This document shows positions 1 through 11,269 of a stretch of 64,000 nt of DNA, one piece after another. Each line of letters starts with the position of its first letter. The first letter of the stretch is position 1. The stretch covers positions 50,487,195 to 50,551,194 of the forward strand of contig CM055872.1 in NCBI GenBank assembly GCA_029582165.1, written 5' to 3'. The stretch is from Portulaca oleracea. Taxonomy: Eukaryota; Streptophyta; Magnoliopsida; Caryophyllales; Portulacaceae. The translations under genes were made by a program, and so were the position numbers. A model generated the notes under the pieces. That model was not told the DNA's origin and ran no database searches. It saw nothing but the letters and a program-made list of their open reading frames with translations.

Positions 1-234
1 ATGACAAATTAACAATTACATAGTTTTAATAAGCAGTTTCGAAGCTTCAACAGGCAATTTCGAAGCTTCATAAACCTTTGCGGTTATAGAGCTCCATCAT
101 GCGCATGATTTCGATCCTATAAATACAATTGTTCACTGACTATAACATCATTGTTCACCATTCGAAATCACTACCGTTACTTATTCAAATGAATTTTTTG
201 TTGAATCAATGGTAGTATAGTCTACTTTGAAATA

Positions 235-660
235 GATGTTGAAGTTAGTGAATAATGATGATTAATGCAACAAACATTAATCATACTTAAGTGCACAATG
301 CTTAGTATTGTAGTGAACAATGATGAATAAGGTAGTCAATACTCTTGTGAGATGCAGTGAAACACAATGAGTAATGTAGTGAAGAACGACGAGTAATCCA
401 GTGAAAAATGGTGCGCAATGCAGTGAACAATACTGAGTAATGCAATGAACCACGGTGAGAGCATACTTCTTATATATGACTTTACAATAGAGCACAATAG
501 TTTTCAAGTAGTGAATAATGATTAGTAATACAATGAACAATAATCATACTTAAGTGCACAATGGTGAGTGTTGTAGTGAAAAATGATGTTTGATGTAGTG
601 AATATGGTTTAGTATTGCAGCGAACAACGCTGAGAAACACAGTGAACAACGATGCCTAAT
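235..660. repeat. Degenerate short tandem-like array
   Basis: The stretch is built from imperfect units of roughly 20-26 bp with the consensus core GTAGTGAACAATGATGAGTA. A longer block containing ACTTAAGTGCACAATG occurs near 288 and again near 550, so there is also a higher-order period of about 260 bp. No credible protein is encoded. I cannot assign it to a known satellite family. Confidence 0.55.
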
Positions 661-1257
661 GTTGTGAACTATGATAACAAATCTCGGAGAAGTCTTCTTC
701 GACTAGCAATGTTGACACGTATTTTCTTTCAAGAAAAAGCATCGAAAGAAACAAGAAAAGGGATTCACGTACAAAAACGCAATGGCTTTCGCGCTAGCGC
801 GCCCGTCCCTTACTTTTATGGAACCAATTATGCATTACTTATTAGTGAACAATGTTGAGACCTGCATTACTCATTTTGAGAACAAACTAATATAACAAGG
901 GGGACACATCTAATTGGTCAAATAAATTTCATACTATAAAAATGGAGTGAAATGTTTGTTCATGTCATCACAGCTATTGGCAAAAAAGAATGACACACTA
1001 ATATACCATTGATTTCTTTACATTTTGCTTTCACAAAAAAAAAAAATCAAAATATATGACAGTTCAACTCAAGTAGAAGGAAATAGATGAATGTCTTCAA
1101 CTGCAAGGAAGAATTTCTAGTGAACAACCATTGATTATTTGATGAACAATCATAAGACATCTAGTGAACAATCTAAAACTATTATTCAACAATGACATCC
1201 CACTTGAAAAAAGCTCCCATCAAACCCAAATTCAGTCTCTTCGATCTCCTTTGTATC
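661..1257. other. No recognisable feature
   Basis: AT-rich sequence with scattered further copies of the GTGAACAA core (for example near 845, 1120 and 1160), apparently a diluted continuation of the array to its left. I see no gene, RNA or transposon end. Confidence 0.4.
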
Positions 1258-1259
1258 AC

Positions 1260-1300
1260 AATGACGATGGTGATGGTGATGTGATGGTGATGGTGATGAT
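1260..1300. repeat. GATGGT-type microsatellite
   Basis: Short imperfect run of GATGGT/GATGAT units within otherwise unremarkable sequence. Confidence 0.7.
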
Positions 1301-2819
1301 CTAGGCTCCTTATGTCTCTACTTTTTCTTTATCATGACGATGATTCACAGAAGGCCATGAATCTACACGACATCAATATCCCTAAGACCTAATTGTGGGT
1401 AGAACTCCAATCGATGAGGCATATCGTGGGTCAAAGAATTCTTCCACAGTGGAAGTTTCCCATCTACCTGAAGAAAACTATTGTATGGGATTGTGGAAGG
1501 GAAGAGGAGAGAGAGCATCAAAAAAGTAACGGTGGGTGGCGGGGGAACAAGAGAGGGGAGGACAGTGGCGGTAGTGTTGTCGGCGGGCATGGCACCAGTG
1601 GGTGGTTAGGAGGAGGAGAGAAGACATTGAGGATAGAAGGTCCGATTTATGCATGCTGGGGCTGAGACGTGGGTGGGATGTTTTTTTTTTTGGTGAAAAA
1701 TATGAAACTCTAAACCAGCCTCGAAAATAAAATATCATGTAAGATTTGGAGCATGTGCTCTAAGTGCATATAATAGATATTGAAATGATGACAGTTTATT
1801 TGAGTATTGGATCAACCCAATCTGTTACAACGACAATATTTTTCTGTTTTTTCTTTGAGAAAAGTTGTTTCTAAGCTTTATGTTCTATATAGCATGTAGA
1901 ATAAAATGTGATTATATTGTAGACGATACATTATTTTGAATGTTTCAACTTAAACTAGAGAAATAATAGATGTATAAGTTAAACTTGTAGTTTAATAGTC
2001 AGGAATTCCGACAAAAGTCACAAATTCCAACAAAACTAAACTTTAAAAATCACAACTTCAGGTCAAACGGATGGGTTGGGTTTGACTCGCTAATTTATGG
2101 GTTTTACGAGTTCGGCTTATTTTGAGTTCGGGTTAAGGAAATCGTGTTCAAAACCCAGAATTTTCAAGTGGGTTCGGGTCAAGTCAAAAAAATTGATGGA
2201 TCTAAGAGGAATATAATGAATCCTAGGAGACCCTTCTAAAAGACTATTCATATTTCGATCTAGACCAATAGATTGAATAAAATTAGACTAGGAATCTAGA
2301 CTGAATGGTATCAAGTTACGTCTTTAGTCTAGTCTTTTAGTTTTCAGATTTCAGTCTACGTAGTCAAACACCAAAATAACTTGACTGCGAATGGATAAAT
2401 ATGAGATAACCTAGTTGTTTTAAATTTCACAATTTGAATCAAAAACTCATTTTTACATTTCGGAATTCTCACGCCATATCTGATTTGGAAAACCCGGGGG
2501 TCCTGCGAATGGATAAATATGAGATGCCAAGGATCCACTAACTACTTAGGATTTGAGAAAACCCCAATTTAGAACTCATAAAACAACCACTAAGTTTTAG
2601 GGTTTTGGGTAGATTAATGATGAAAAACAACACAATAACAATAATATTAAAGAGATATGATTAATTAAAGAGTGAAACTCACCAATTAGCCTAAGAACCT
2701 CAAGAGGGTTGCAAGGATTCACCATTAGCAGCCACACTTGAAACTCCAAGAATTTCCACTCAAGACATTGGAAAAAATCACACCAAATCATTTTAAAAAA
2801 AGGAAATTGACTAATTAAT
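1301..2819. other. Non-coding sequence with a 22-bp direct repeat
   Basis: No convincing gene. Around 2060-2180 there are repeated GGGTTCGGGT/TTCGGGT stretches like those seen in degenerate plant hAT-like MITEs, but no ends can be defined. An exact 22-bp direct repeat lies at 2386-2407 and 2504-2525 (118 bp apart). From about 2560 onward the sequence may belong to the older LTR into which Cassandra inserted. Confidence 0.35.
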
Positions 2820-3112
2820 TGTAATGCCCCGACCCCTCCCGGGCCGCGGACATTACCATTAACCGCTTCAAGAATCGCTGTCTGGCCGCACAAATCACCA
2901 CGAGTCTTTCCAGCGTGCTTCGTCCTCGCTCACACGCTGCCTGTGAAAACTTCCTAGGAGGTCACCCATCTTGAGACTACTCCCAGCCAAGCACGCTTAA
3001 CTGAAGAGGTCCCAACGGATGAGCTACTATAAAAGAAGGTGCACCTTGGTGATATAAGTAGTCATTTCAATCCTTTTAAGTCACACTTTAACCATATACC
3101 CCAGATGTTACA
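2820..3112 (-). mobile_element. Cassandra TRIM solo LTR
   Basis: This is a 293-bp LTR with TGTAA...TTACA termini, flanked on both sides by the exact 5-bp duplication TTAAT (2815-2819 and 3113-3117). Read on the minus strand, its centre closely resembles plant 5S rRNA, including the box A core AGTTAAGCGTGCTTGG and a box C stretch ATGGGTGACCTCCT. Cassandra is the known family of terminal-repeat retrotransposons in miniature whose LTRs carry 5S rRNA sequence. Only one LTR is present and no internal region flanks it, so it is a solo LTR left by LTR-LTR recombination. The perfect target duplication indicates a clean, fairly recent insertion. Confidence 0.92.
2949..3045 (-). ncRNA. 5S rRNA-like domain inside the Cassandra LTR
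   Basis: On the minus strand this segment aligns by eye with most of plant 5S rRNA. The 3' part, covering the internal promoter boxes A and C, is best preserved. The 5' part is replaced by Cassandra-specific sequence. It is not a genuine ribosomal 5S gene. Cassandra 5S domains are reported to be transcribed by RNA polymerase III; whether this copy is transcribed cannot be seen. Confidence 0.8.
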
Positions 3113-3117
3113 TTAAT

Positions 3118-3736
3118 CCACCAAGGATTAATCTTAATTACAAGGATTTCAAACACCCTAAAACCCACAAAGTGTTCTTTGGCTAAACCTAAAACTCAAT
3201 TGTTCAAAAAACTATATCTAAAATGAGGGGAGTACAAAATATATAGGAAAAGGGGGGAAGAAAAGTCGCAACATTTTCTGGAAAAAAAGGTTGAGACGCT
3301 GCCAACATCTCAGAGGCGCCACCAGCGTCTTAAACAGACAGTGGGGCTGGAAAACCGCATTGGGCGCTGCCAGCGCCTGGCCGGGCACACCGATTTCTGC
3401 AGACTTCCAACGTGTATAACTTTCTCGTTTTAACTCCGATTCGGCCAAATAATATATCGATGGAAAGTTCTCAGTGTGTACTATAAGCGCGCCAAATTCG
3501 GTGGTTATCGAAGTTATATTGAGGGAGTTATGATCAAAAGAGTGAAGGTATGTATTTTTCTCATGTCCAATTTTACCCAATTTCTTTATTTTTCTTCAAC
3601 TTTACTCCTCCAACTTGGCCTTGACTCCATCTTATCTTCTTCCTAGCTTTTCTAAACGGCCGATTTGAGACCCAAAAAGTGACCGAACTCGGTTTTGGAA
3701 AAAGTGAGCCCGACCCCTCCGTTGTTATTATCTCCG
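3118..3736 (-). mobile_element. Remnant of a chromovirus-like LTR
   Basis: The stretch around 3400-3590 has the same sequence order as the chromovirus LTR at about 48180-48315: ATAACTT, a Tyr/Glu-like spacer, AATATATCG, GGAAAG, CTCxGTGT, then GGAGTTATGA and GTGAAGG. GC-rich imperfect palindromes of the type GGCGCTGCCAGCGCC lie at 3290-3390. A TATA-like box on the minus strand (TATATATTTT, about 3236-3246) follows them. Ends are not definable; Cassandra is inserted in its left part and the hAT-like MITE borders its right part. Confidence 0.45.
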
Positions 3737-3744
3737 ATGTGAGG

Positions 3745-3929
3745 TAGGGCTGTTAAAAAAAAATCGGAACCGCTTCACCGAACCGTAAATCGGTCAAAAA
3801 AAAAAAACCGGAAACGGGCAACACCGAACCACTTCATTTTTCCGGTGCACCGAACCGGATAAACTGGATGTTAAACAAGGCGATTCCGGTTTGTAATTTT
3901 CAAACTGGCGGGGAACTGGAACCGCACTG

Positions 3930-3980
<51 letters not shown>

Positions 3981-4357
3981 ATTTTAAAAAAAATTACACA
4001 GATACAGTGGGAACTAGCAAGCAATGTAATTAAAAAATGTAATTGAACTAGCAAGCAATGTAATTTATACGGATACAGTGGGAACTAGCAAGCAAAAAAA
4101 AAAATTTATACAGACACAGTCGGAAGCGAACTTGAAATTTTTTTTTTGGGTTGATTGAATGATGATTTTTCAATTTTGATGGAAATAAAAGCGGTTCTGG
4201 TTAACCGGTGACACCACACTGTTAAATCTGGTGCACCGATTTTAAAAAATCGGGTGTTCCGGTTACAGTTCCGGTTAAAGATTTTGGAAAATCGTTTCGG
4301 CCGGTGCACCGCTTCAGGAAACCGTCACCGCACCAGACCGCACCGTGAACACCCCTA
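3745..4357. mobile_element. hAT-like non-autonomous element (MITE)
   Basis: The element begins TAGGGCTGTT and ends AACACCCCTA, giving imperfect terminal inverted repeats. It is flanked by ATGTGAGG (3737-3744) and ATGTGAGA (4358-4365), a 7/8-matching 8-bp target duplication as expected for hAT. The interior is rich in CGGTT/AACCG segments and holds a TA microsatellite. It encodes no transposase. Its right half is copied again at 4532-4911 by the tandem duplication described separately. Confidence 0.75.
3932..3978. repeat. (TA)n microsatellite
   Basis: A nearly perfect TA run within the hAT-like MITE. It marks the left edge of the 554-bp tandem duplication. Confidence 0.95.
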
Positions 4358-4480
4358 ATGTGAGAGACCCTAGGAATTATGGATCCAACTCCCCTTGTTG
4401 GAGAAGAGTTGTCCTCAACTCTTAGGGGGAAGATTCCATGGAACTTCTCGTGCATTGCTCGCCCATTGTAAAGTAGCCCC

Positions 4481-4534
<54 letters not shown>

Positions 4535-5034
4535 ATTTTAAAAAAAATTACACAGATACAGTGGGAACTAGCAAGCAATGTAATTAAAAAATGTAATTGA
4601 ACTAGCAAGCAATGTAATTTATACGGATACAGTGGGAACTAGCAAGCAAAAAAAAAAATTTATACAGACACAGTCGGAAGCGAACTTGAAATTTTTTTTT
4701 TGGGTTGATTGAATGATGATTTTTCAATTTTGATGGAAATAAAAGCGGTTCTGGTTAACCGGTGACACCACACTGTTAAATCTGGTGCACCGATTTTAAA
4801 AAATCGGGTGTTCCGGTTACAGTTCCGGTTAACGATTTTGGAAAATCGTTTCGGCCGGTGCACCGCTTCAGGAAACCGTCACCGCACCAGACCGCACCGT
4901 GAACACCCCTAATGTGAGAGACCCTAGGAATTATGGATCCAACTCCCCTTGTTGGAGAAGAGTTGTCCTCAACTCTTAGGGGGAAGATTCCATGGAACTT
5001 CTCGTGCATTGCTCGCCCATTGTAAAGTAGCCCC
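3978..5034. repeat. 554-bp tandem duplication
   Basis: The block at 3978-4480 recurs at 4532-5034 with a constant offset of 554 bp. I see only one difference (A at about 4276, C at about 4830). The unit runs from the TA microsatellite through the right part of the hAT-like MITE and its target duplication into about 120 bp of flank. The copies are separated by a second TA tract (4481-4532), so the junction lies in TA repeats with ATA microhomology. The near identity implies a young event. Confidence 0.93.
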
Positions 5035-6480
5035 ATAAGCTCCAAAATGACCATGCTCATTACTCCACACTTCTTAAAGGTGTAGAAGTATTTGAAGAAG
5101 GCAGTACGTTGATCTTTGAAGTACCTCTTCTTCTCAACCCTAGCTCTCATGAGGTGATTGAAGTTCTCAATGTAGTCATCGATCGAGAATCCAGGGATGG
5201 GGAAGTGTACCAAAGAGATCCCGACATTCTCAACTTTGAAAGCATCTTCGCAAGGGGCAAAACAAGAAAACCCAACACCATAACCATCATCCATGAAGTA
5301 GAGCTTGATGGGAGGCTTGTTTTGAGGGAGTGTGAGAACTTTTAGTGGAGTTTGGGAACACACATCCTCATTAGGTTTGCTACAAAGTAAGGACAAAGCA
5401 AGAGGTTGCTTCTCCTCACTAGAAGCACTCTCTCCCCGTGTTTCACTCTTGAGGAGGATGTTTCTCAACTCATTTCTCATCCTAGGTTCATTTATTGTGT
5501 GGGCTAAGGATGATGGTGGCTCCAATGGAAGAGGTAAGATGGGATTTTGGGAACAACACAACTGGTATAGAGGGACACCAATGTAGCATTGGGGGTAGTG
5601 AGGGTGTATTAGCAAAATAACAACCAAGTAAGACCCTACCACTAACCACACCATCATAATCAACATGCCAATTAGCAACATCAAACAACCAATGTCTCTC
5701 AAAGATCAAGCATGACTCACCCAAAGACCCCATACTATATCCACCCAAATATGATTCAATGAATTTCATCGAGGAGTTTTTTATTACCCCACTCTTCGCA
5801 AGAGGAAATACTAGGGTGTCATTCTCATGGTGAGTGGGGAAGTCAAATACGACACCTCCATTAGTTTTCTTCGGATTCCAAGACTAAGGCTCCTCAATTT
5901 GTGGCAATGATATGAGCAAATGAGCTTCTTCTTGAGCCTCTTCAACAAGTATAAGAGGAAGATCAAGGTCGATGTTCTCATCCTCCTCTTGGCATAGAGC
6001 TTCAACAATGTCTTCAATGGCCTCACAAGGAACAAGGGGAGCTCCCTCGTTGGGCATGAGATCGATCTTTGCTTGCTCAACTTCTATATGCCCATCAAGT
6101 GATGAAATGGACTCATGGCTAACCTCTGGCTCCCCTTGTTGGATATCTCCTTTTCCTTGCATTGGAGAATTAAGAGACGAAGGATTGAATCTCCATCCTT
6201 CAAGTAACATGTGGCGTTGAAGCACAGCTTGTGAATCATTGAGTCGTTCAACTTATTGCATAAGTTGTGCTATAGTGGGTTGGGGACTACAATTGATGAA
6301 AGTCCCTTCAAAACGTTGTAATTGATGTTGGATCGCCGCTTGATTATTCACCATCAATTTTTGGTTACAACCAATCCGGTTTTGCATATCAAGAATTCGT
6401 TACATGAGTTGAGTCATGGTAGGTTCGGGTGGGAGAATAGGGTGAGAGGGGGAAGCTTTTCTTTCGTCGTTTTAACTCGA
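4366..6480 (-). pseudogene. Unassigned coding remnants, probably retroelement-derived
   Basis: On the minus strand there are long open stretches (notably 4776-5702 and 5884-6225) whose frames run together and look coding rather than random. They include acidic, Glu-rich segments and a segment with a short LRVEDNSSP motif. I do not recognise a conserved domain. The gag-like Gln-rich stretch near 6250-6420 and the surroundings suggest a degenerate retrotransposon, but this is inference. Part of the downstream end is duplicated by the 554-bp repeat. Frames shift several times, so it cannot give a full-length product. Confidence 0.35.
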
Positions 6481-7879
6481 CGGAGAGGGCATTTTGCAAA
6501 GCTGAGGGATTTGATGGGCTAAGGTAAAAATGAATGGATGAGGCTTTAGGGTCCTTGTAGTTAAGGGAATTTTGTAGAGTTTAGAGAGGCTAAATTTTTT
6601 GTGGGGAAAAAATTGGGTGTTACCGGCAATGGGGATGCACAAATTAATGTCCAACTAATGTTCAAGCAACAACAACACTGCCACAAGATTCACCACACAA
6701 AGACAAGCATCAAACTCAACAAAATCAACAAACTCAACCTTTACACATTCATGGAGGTAGCATGAATATTCACCAAAACCCAAATTTCAACCATCAAGCT
6801 CTCTCCAAGAACTCTCCCAAAATTGCAACTCAAATCAACTTCAAAACAATGAATTTCTTCAAAATTCACCACCAACAACAACTACGCATGTATAGAATTC
6901 ACAACAAAACTCAACCAAACATGCTAAGAAACATCAACAATCCAAAATAGAGAAAAATTTTCTAGGCACAAATAACTTTAATAATCAACCCAATACTCAA
7001 TGAATACTTGGAACCAATTGATAAAATTGATATCCCAATACTTCTAACACATGAAGGGACCAAAATCATCTACAAAGCATCGATTTTGCACCCAAAATCA
7101 TCAAGAACAAACCCAAAATTGATGCAATGCAATAACTAGGAGAAAATGTACATGAACGGTATTTTACAATGCATGTGACTCAATATGGAAACAACCCCCC
7201 GTACCAGGACTAAAACAATGATTCCCTAATTGTCAGAGCAACTCGATATGCAATTTTAGGACAGGGCAGGATAGGTGAGGCTTATGATGAGGCCTGATGA
7301 TGAAGGAGTTGTCCTGGATGACTTGTCTAGTCCTCTTACTTCCTCGGATCACTGTGGAGATAGGCGGGGTCCTGTTGCAGGTTATATGAGGGTTATGGGA
7401 GCCCCCAATTCAAATGAACTCTTCTCTTGAGTAGGATGTTGTTTACAATTAGCCATTGATGTGGCTGATTTCTTGTCCTTGACGGATGGGCTTTGCTCTA
7501 GTGTGCTGAGAACATGCCTTGCACTATCGAATCTCGCACTAGTGACCAATTCAAAAAGCTCTGGTGGTATGGGAAAGGTTGGCAAAAGAGGGTAAGTCTG
7601 ATGATGGTCAGACAGGTTCATAGAGGTTCTTGGTTAAAAAGGAGATGACGATGGGCTGATGGTCGAATCTGGGTATGTCATGATTGATTGATGACCATGT
7701 TTCAGCTAAAGCTAGATGGATGGCAAGGGTTAAGTCACCTCATAGGAGAAGAGGTGAGAGATTGTCGAGATGGATTTATGTCATACGAGGAGAGGTGGTT
7801 AGCTATTTGGGTATGAAGGTAGTCCAAGTTTGATCGAAGGAAGGTTGGGGAATTATGATGGTAGAGATGTGAAAGAACT
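6481..7879. other. No recognisable feature
   Basis: An AC-rich segment (about 6650-6960) carries runs of CAA/AAC triplets. It is followed by mixed sequence without a recognisable domain. The minus-strand frame at 7382-7621 is short and matches nothing I know. The right part may be the outermost 3' non-coding region of the Tat/Ogre element. Confidence 0.3.
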
Positions 7880-9640
7880 TCAAAATTCAGGGTTTACTCT
7901 CCTTTTGCCTAACCTACCTTGACGGGTTTACAGGCTAACCTCTCTTATTCTCTCGCTTTCCTTTTTCCTAGCTTGGGATTCTAAGCTAGCATCTCTTGTT
8001 CTCTTTCTCTCCTTTTGCCTAGCTTGGGGTTCCGATCTAACCCCTCTAACTTTCTCTCAAAGACCAAATTTTGTGACAAAGGATGCTCCTTGATTGTGAG
8101 TTGTAACGACCGAGCCTCAAAGAGGTTCTCCTACGTATCCAATGTGGAATTAGGCCAATCGTAGTTCATAAGGTGAAACTTCAAAGGATTGGTGCCTCGA
8201 GGAGGGCTTGGTAGGGTAGGTTTGAGGATGGCTATGGAGGCTCAAAGGTTTGGCGAATTTTATAAATGCAAAGGCATGATGACGATGTAAAGGCTTGGGG
8301 TGCAAGGCTTGAGAGCAATTTGGAAGGTTTATGAATGGTTTTTCGGTGTGTGTGACTATTAGCTCCGTCTCCGGTTTCTCACCCTTTTTTTTCTCTCTCC
8401 TTTGTTTTCGCTTTCTTATTCCTCTTTTTTTTTTGTTGGCATGCTTCGAGATTTGGATGGCCCAAATGGGGTTTACTCTCCCAGCACAGGTTTTTCCCTA
8501 CACAAACAAAGTGCTTAAGGGACATGAGTGTTGTACCACTCATGCTGACCGATGTTGGTGAACTAACTAGGAATTCTTTCTCTTTTTTTTCGACTCTCAT
8601 GTCCGCCTTTCTGATGATATTAGTCACAACACACCTTTTGGCATTGGGGTAGATATGGAGTGGTTATGAAGAGAATGACCGGGTTGGTCAGGGCTAAGGT
8701 TTTTCAAATGGTGACTGTTATGAGGGATGCGAAAAAGGATGATTTGGTGAATGAGAACTTGGGATGGAGATGTAGCTGTAGATGATAAGTAGGGATAGAT
8801 GTTGTGGGCGAATGGGAAGGTAACAGGTGATACAGATGCCGATGTGGGTGGTGAGATGGTAGCCCCCTGTCCTAGGCACATTTTGTTCAAGCTGCTGGTC
8901 TAGGAGCACAAAGATGTCCACTTTCCAGAGACTGGTGGTTTCAGTCTTCTCTCCTTTTCCCAGCTTGCTTGATGAATGCAGACTGACTTCTCTCTTTTTA
9001 TTCTCTTTTTTTCTCTCTTTTCTTTAATGGGTTTTTGGACATTAATAATACCAACTTTAGGGGTATTTGATATTAATAATACAAACTATTTTCTTTAACA
9101 CTAGCAGTACGAACTATTGACTTATTTTCCTCTAACAATATACCGTCGAATTGTTATGGTTTGAACTCATCGAAAAGATGACGTGGCTCCATAATATGTG
9201 ACATGGAAGACATGTTTGTGTCCACATCAACATTTTCTACCCAACCTCCGTCTTCCACGTCACATATCATGGAGTCACGTCATCTTTCCGATGAGTTAAA
9301 ACTATAACAACTCGGTCGTATACTGTTGGAGGAAAATAGGTCGATAGTTGGTACTACTAGTGTCCAAGAAAATACTTTGTATTATTTGTCTCCAATACCC
9401 CCAAATTTGGTATTATTGGCGTCCAATAATCCTTCTTTAATTTTACTTTAAACCCAGGATTTGTAGGATGACAAACTTGATGAATGGAAGGGTATACGAG
9501 GTTAATGATAAATGGATATGTCAGACTTGGATGTTAAGGCTAATGAATGGATGAAGGAGCTTTTCAACTCAAGTTAAGAGTACAAGCACGAGATTTTCAA
9601 ATAATCACAATCAAACAGATGCATCTTATTGAATTCAAAA
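7880..9640 (-). mobile_element. Tat/Ogre 3' non-coding region
   Basis: Repeated polypyrimidine blocks of the type CTCTCCTTTTGCCTAGCTTG occur at 7900-8060 and 8940-9010. They match in style the blocks that follow the integrase at 15640-15830. A CCTACGTATCC...CGTAGTTC stretch near 8132-8175 resembles motifs I associate with the long 3' untranslated regions of Tat/Ogre elements. Here the region follows gag directly, without protease, reverse transcriptase or integrase, so an internal deletion is likely. A foldback MITE is inserted within it. Confidence 0.5.
9029..9432. mobile_element. Foldback MITE with long TIRs, Mutator-like
   Basis: The two halves are inverted copies of each other. The arms are about 180 bp, starting GGGTTTTTGGAC on the left and GGATTATTGGAC on the reverse complement of the right. 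They are flanked by the exact 9-bp direct repeat TTCTTTAAT (9020-9028 and 9433-9441). Long inverted repeats plus a 9-bp duplication fit a Mutator-like MITE. There is no coding capacity. Confidence 0.82.
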
Positions 9641-9782
9641 GATAAGCATATCAAAGACCGACTCAATGCTTCCCTTGACTCTAAAACAAAATGCTCAAAG
9701 AATTGAGACCCTAGCTAACTTCAAAGTCCTCTTCCTGGCGGTGTTGTCTTTCCTTATTGACTGCTCCTTGAGGGCCGCTACA

Positions 9783-11269
9783 CTAGCCAACTTTTCGTGC
9801 TACTTTTGGCAGGGACAATTTACCAGACCAGATCATTCCTTCAATCTTATTCTTTAAGGTCCAACACTTCTCGATGTCATGTCCTTTACATCTGTGATAG
9901 TTGCAGAATGCATTGTCATCCCAGCTTAGGTACTTTGTTTCTAGCTTCGGCCTTGGTAAAGGCAACTCAATCAGGTCTTTCCTTAAGAGATGAGCCAAAG
10001 TATCGACATAGGTGGTGTTGAGTGGGGTGTAACGATCATACTTTGGATGGATTGAATTGCATTAGTCTCAACGCTTTTAGAAGGGTGGTTGGGCGAACCA
10101 ATATCCCTCCTATCAGGACTGGAATTTTTCCACTCTTGGGTGGTGACCTTCTCATTGTTCATGGTCTCTAGTTGGACACAAATGTCTTTAAGGTAATCAA
10201 AGTCCTTGATGACGTGGTATCCCAAATGACGGGATAAGATACTTTTGAGACCTTGTTTGAAAGTAGTCATCTGCAGGCGCAAAGGTATAGTCTCATTGAA
10301 ATGAGACAACTTGGTGTGCCCTCTTTCAAAATAATCCAGGAAGGACTCGTCTTTCCCCTGCTTCATGGCCGTTAGGTCATCCATTATGGCTTGCTTCTTT
10401 TGGATACGACTGTAATGATTGATAAAGGCCTTAAACAACTCATTCCAGTCAGCCTTGACTTGAGGTGATAAGGTATTATACCATACTTTAGCTTCTCCAT
10501 CTAGGGTGGATGGGAAGACTTTAGAGTACAAGTCAACATCAATCCTCTTAAGAGGTGCTAGTCGCATGAACTCCTCGATGTGGTGAGTAGGATTTTCAAA
10601 TGGCTTGAACTTGATGTTGGGTACTTCAACTTTGTCAGCCACCTTCATGACCGGGTGGATAGGAAAAGGTACATATGTGTACTTGTTAGCAAAGGCTGGA
10701 ACAATGCTCATCATCTTGGTAAGACTCTCACGTTTTGTTTCTAAGGCCTTGACAGCAGGATTTTCAGTGACTTTAGGAACTTCTAAGGCTGCCTTGGACT
10801 TCCCTTTGAAAGACCTTGAGCCCCCTGACTTATCCTCTGTAGGTGTCTTGACAAGTTCGGGCTCAGATTCATGCCCATGGACTTTTATGGCATCATCATC
10901 TCCCTCAGTGTTTAGGCCCAAGTTCTTATTGATCTTGGTTATTGCTTGCAGCATGCCATTCATCACTTGTTGTTGCTTATGGAACCTCTTCTCTATCTTT
11001 TGCTCCTGCTCAAGAGAATTTACAAAGACCAAGGCTTGCATCTTAGTGTACAACTCTTCCAACTGCTTCATGATGTTAGCCTCAGTGCTTTGGACATGAA
11101 TCTCTTGGAATCGTTCCTCAGCCATGATGCGACCGTGAGTGGTGGGCGGATCGTAGTTTGGATTAGGAACTAGTAGGCCAATGCGTGGATCTTTGATGCG
11201 GGCCCGGAGTCGATCTCCTATCATGCTTGTATGGAAATCTGTTAGTGACTCGATAATTGACTCTGACAC
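9783..11269 (-). pseudogene. gag: Tat/Ogre-type gag with zinc knuckle, frameshifted
   Basis: The main frame (11269 down to 9983) encodes a 428-residue gag. It has a coiled-coil-like N-terminal third, a Lys-rich linker, then a capsid-like retrotransposon gag domain with the order FPSTLDGEAKVWYNTL, W..L...F, MKQGKDESFLDYFERG and FKQGL. A second frame (9998-9783) carries a CCHC-like knuckle, CNYHRCKGHDIEKCWTLK, so the knuckle is separated from the capsid part by a frameshift. Gag forms the particle and packages element RNA. Order and spacing relative to the primer site and LTR1 fit a minus-strand element. Protease and polymerase should follow but are missing. The plus-strand frame opposite gag is a shadow. 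Confidence 0.88.

Noticed and set aside
2949..3045. A genuine 5S rRNA gene
   Set aside because: The 5' part does not match 5S rRNA, it is a single unit, and it lies within LTR ends with a target duplication, so it is Cassandra.
3794..4608. Minus-strand frames with IYIYIY runs
   Set aside because: They only translate the TA microsatellites and MITE sequence.
10605..11099. A 164-residue plus-strand open frame opposite gag
   Set aside because: It is the antisense shadow of the gag coding region; composition and lack of any motif support no gene.
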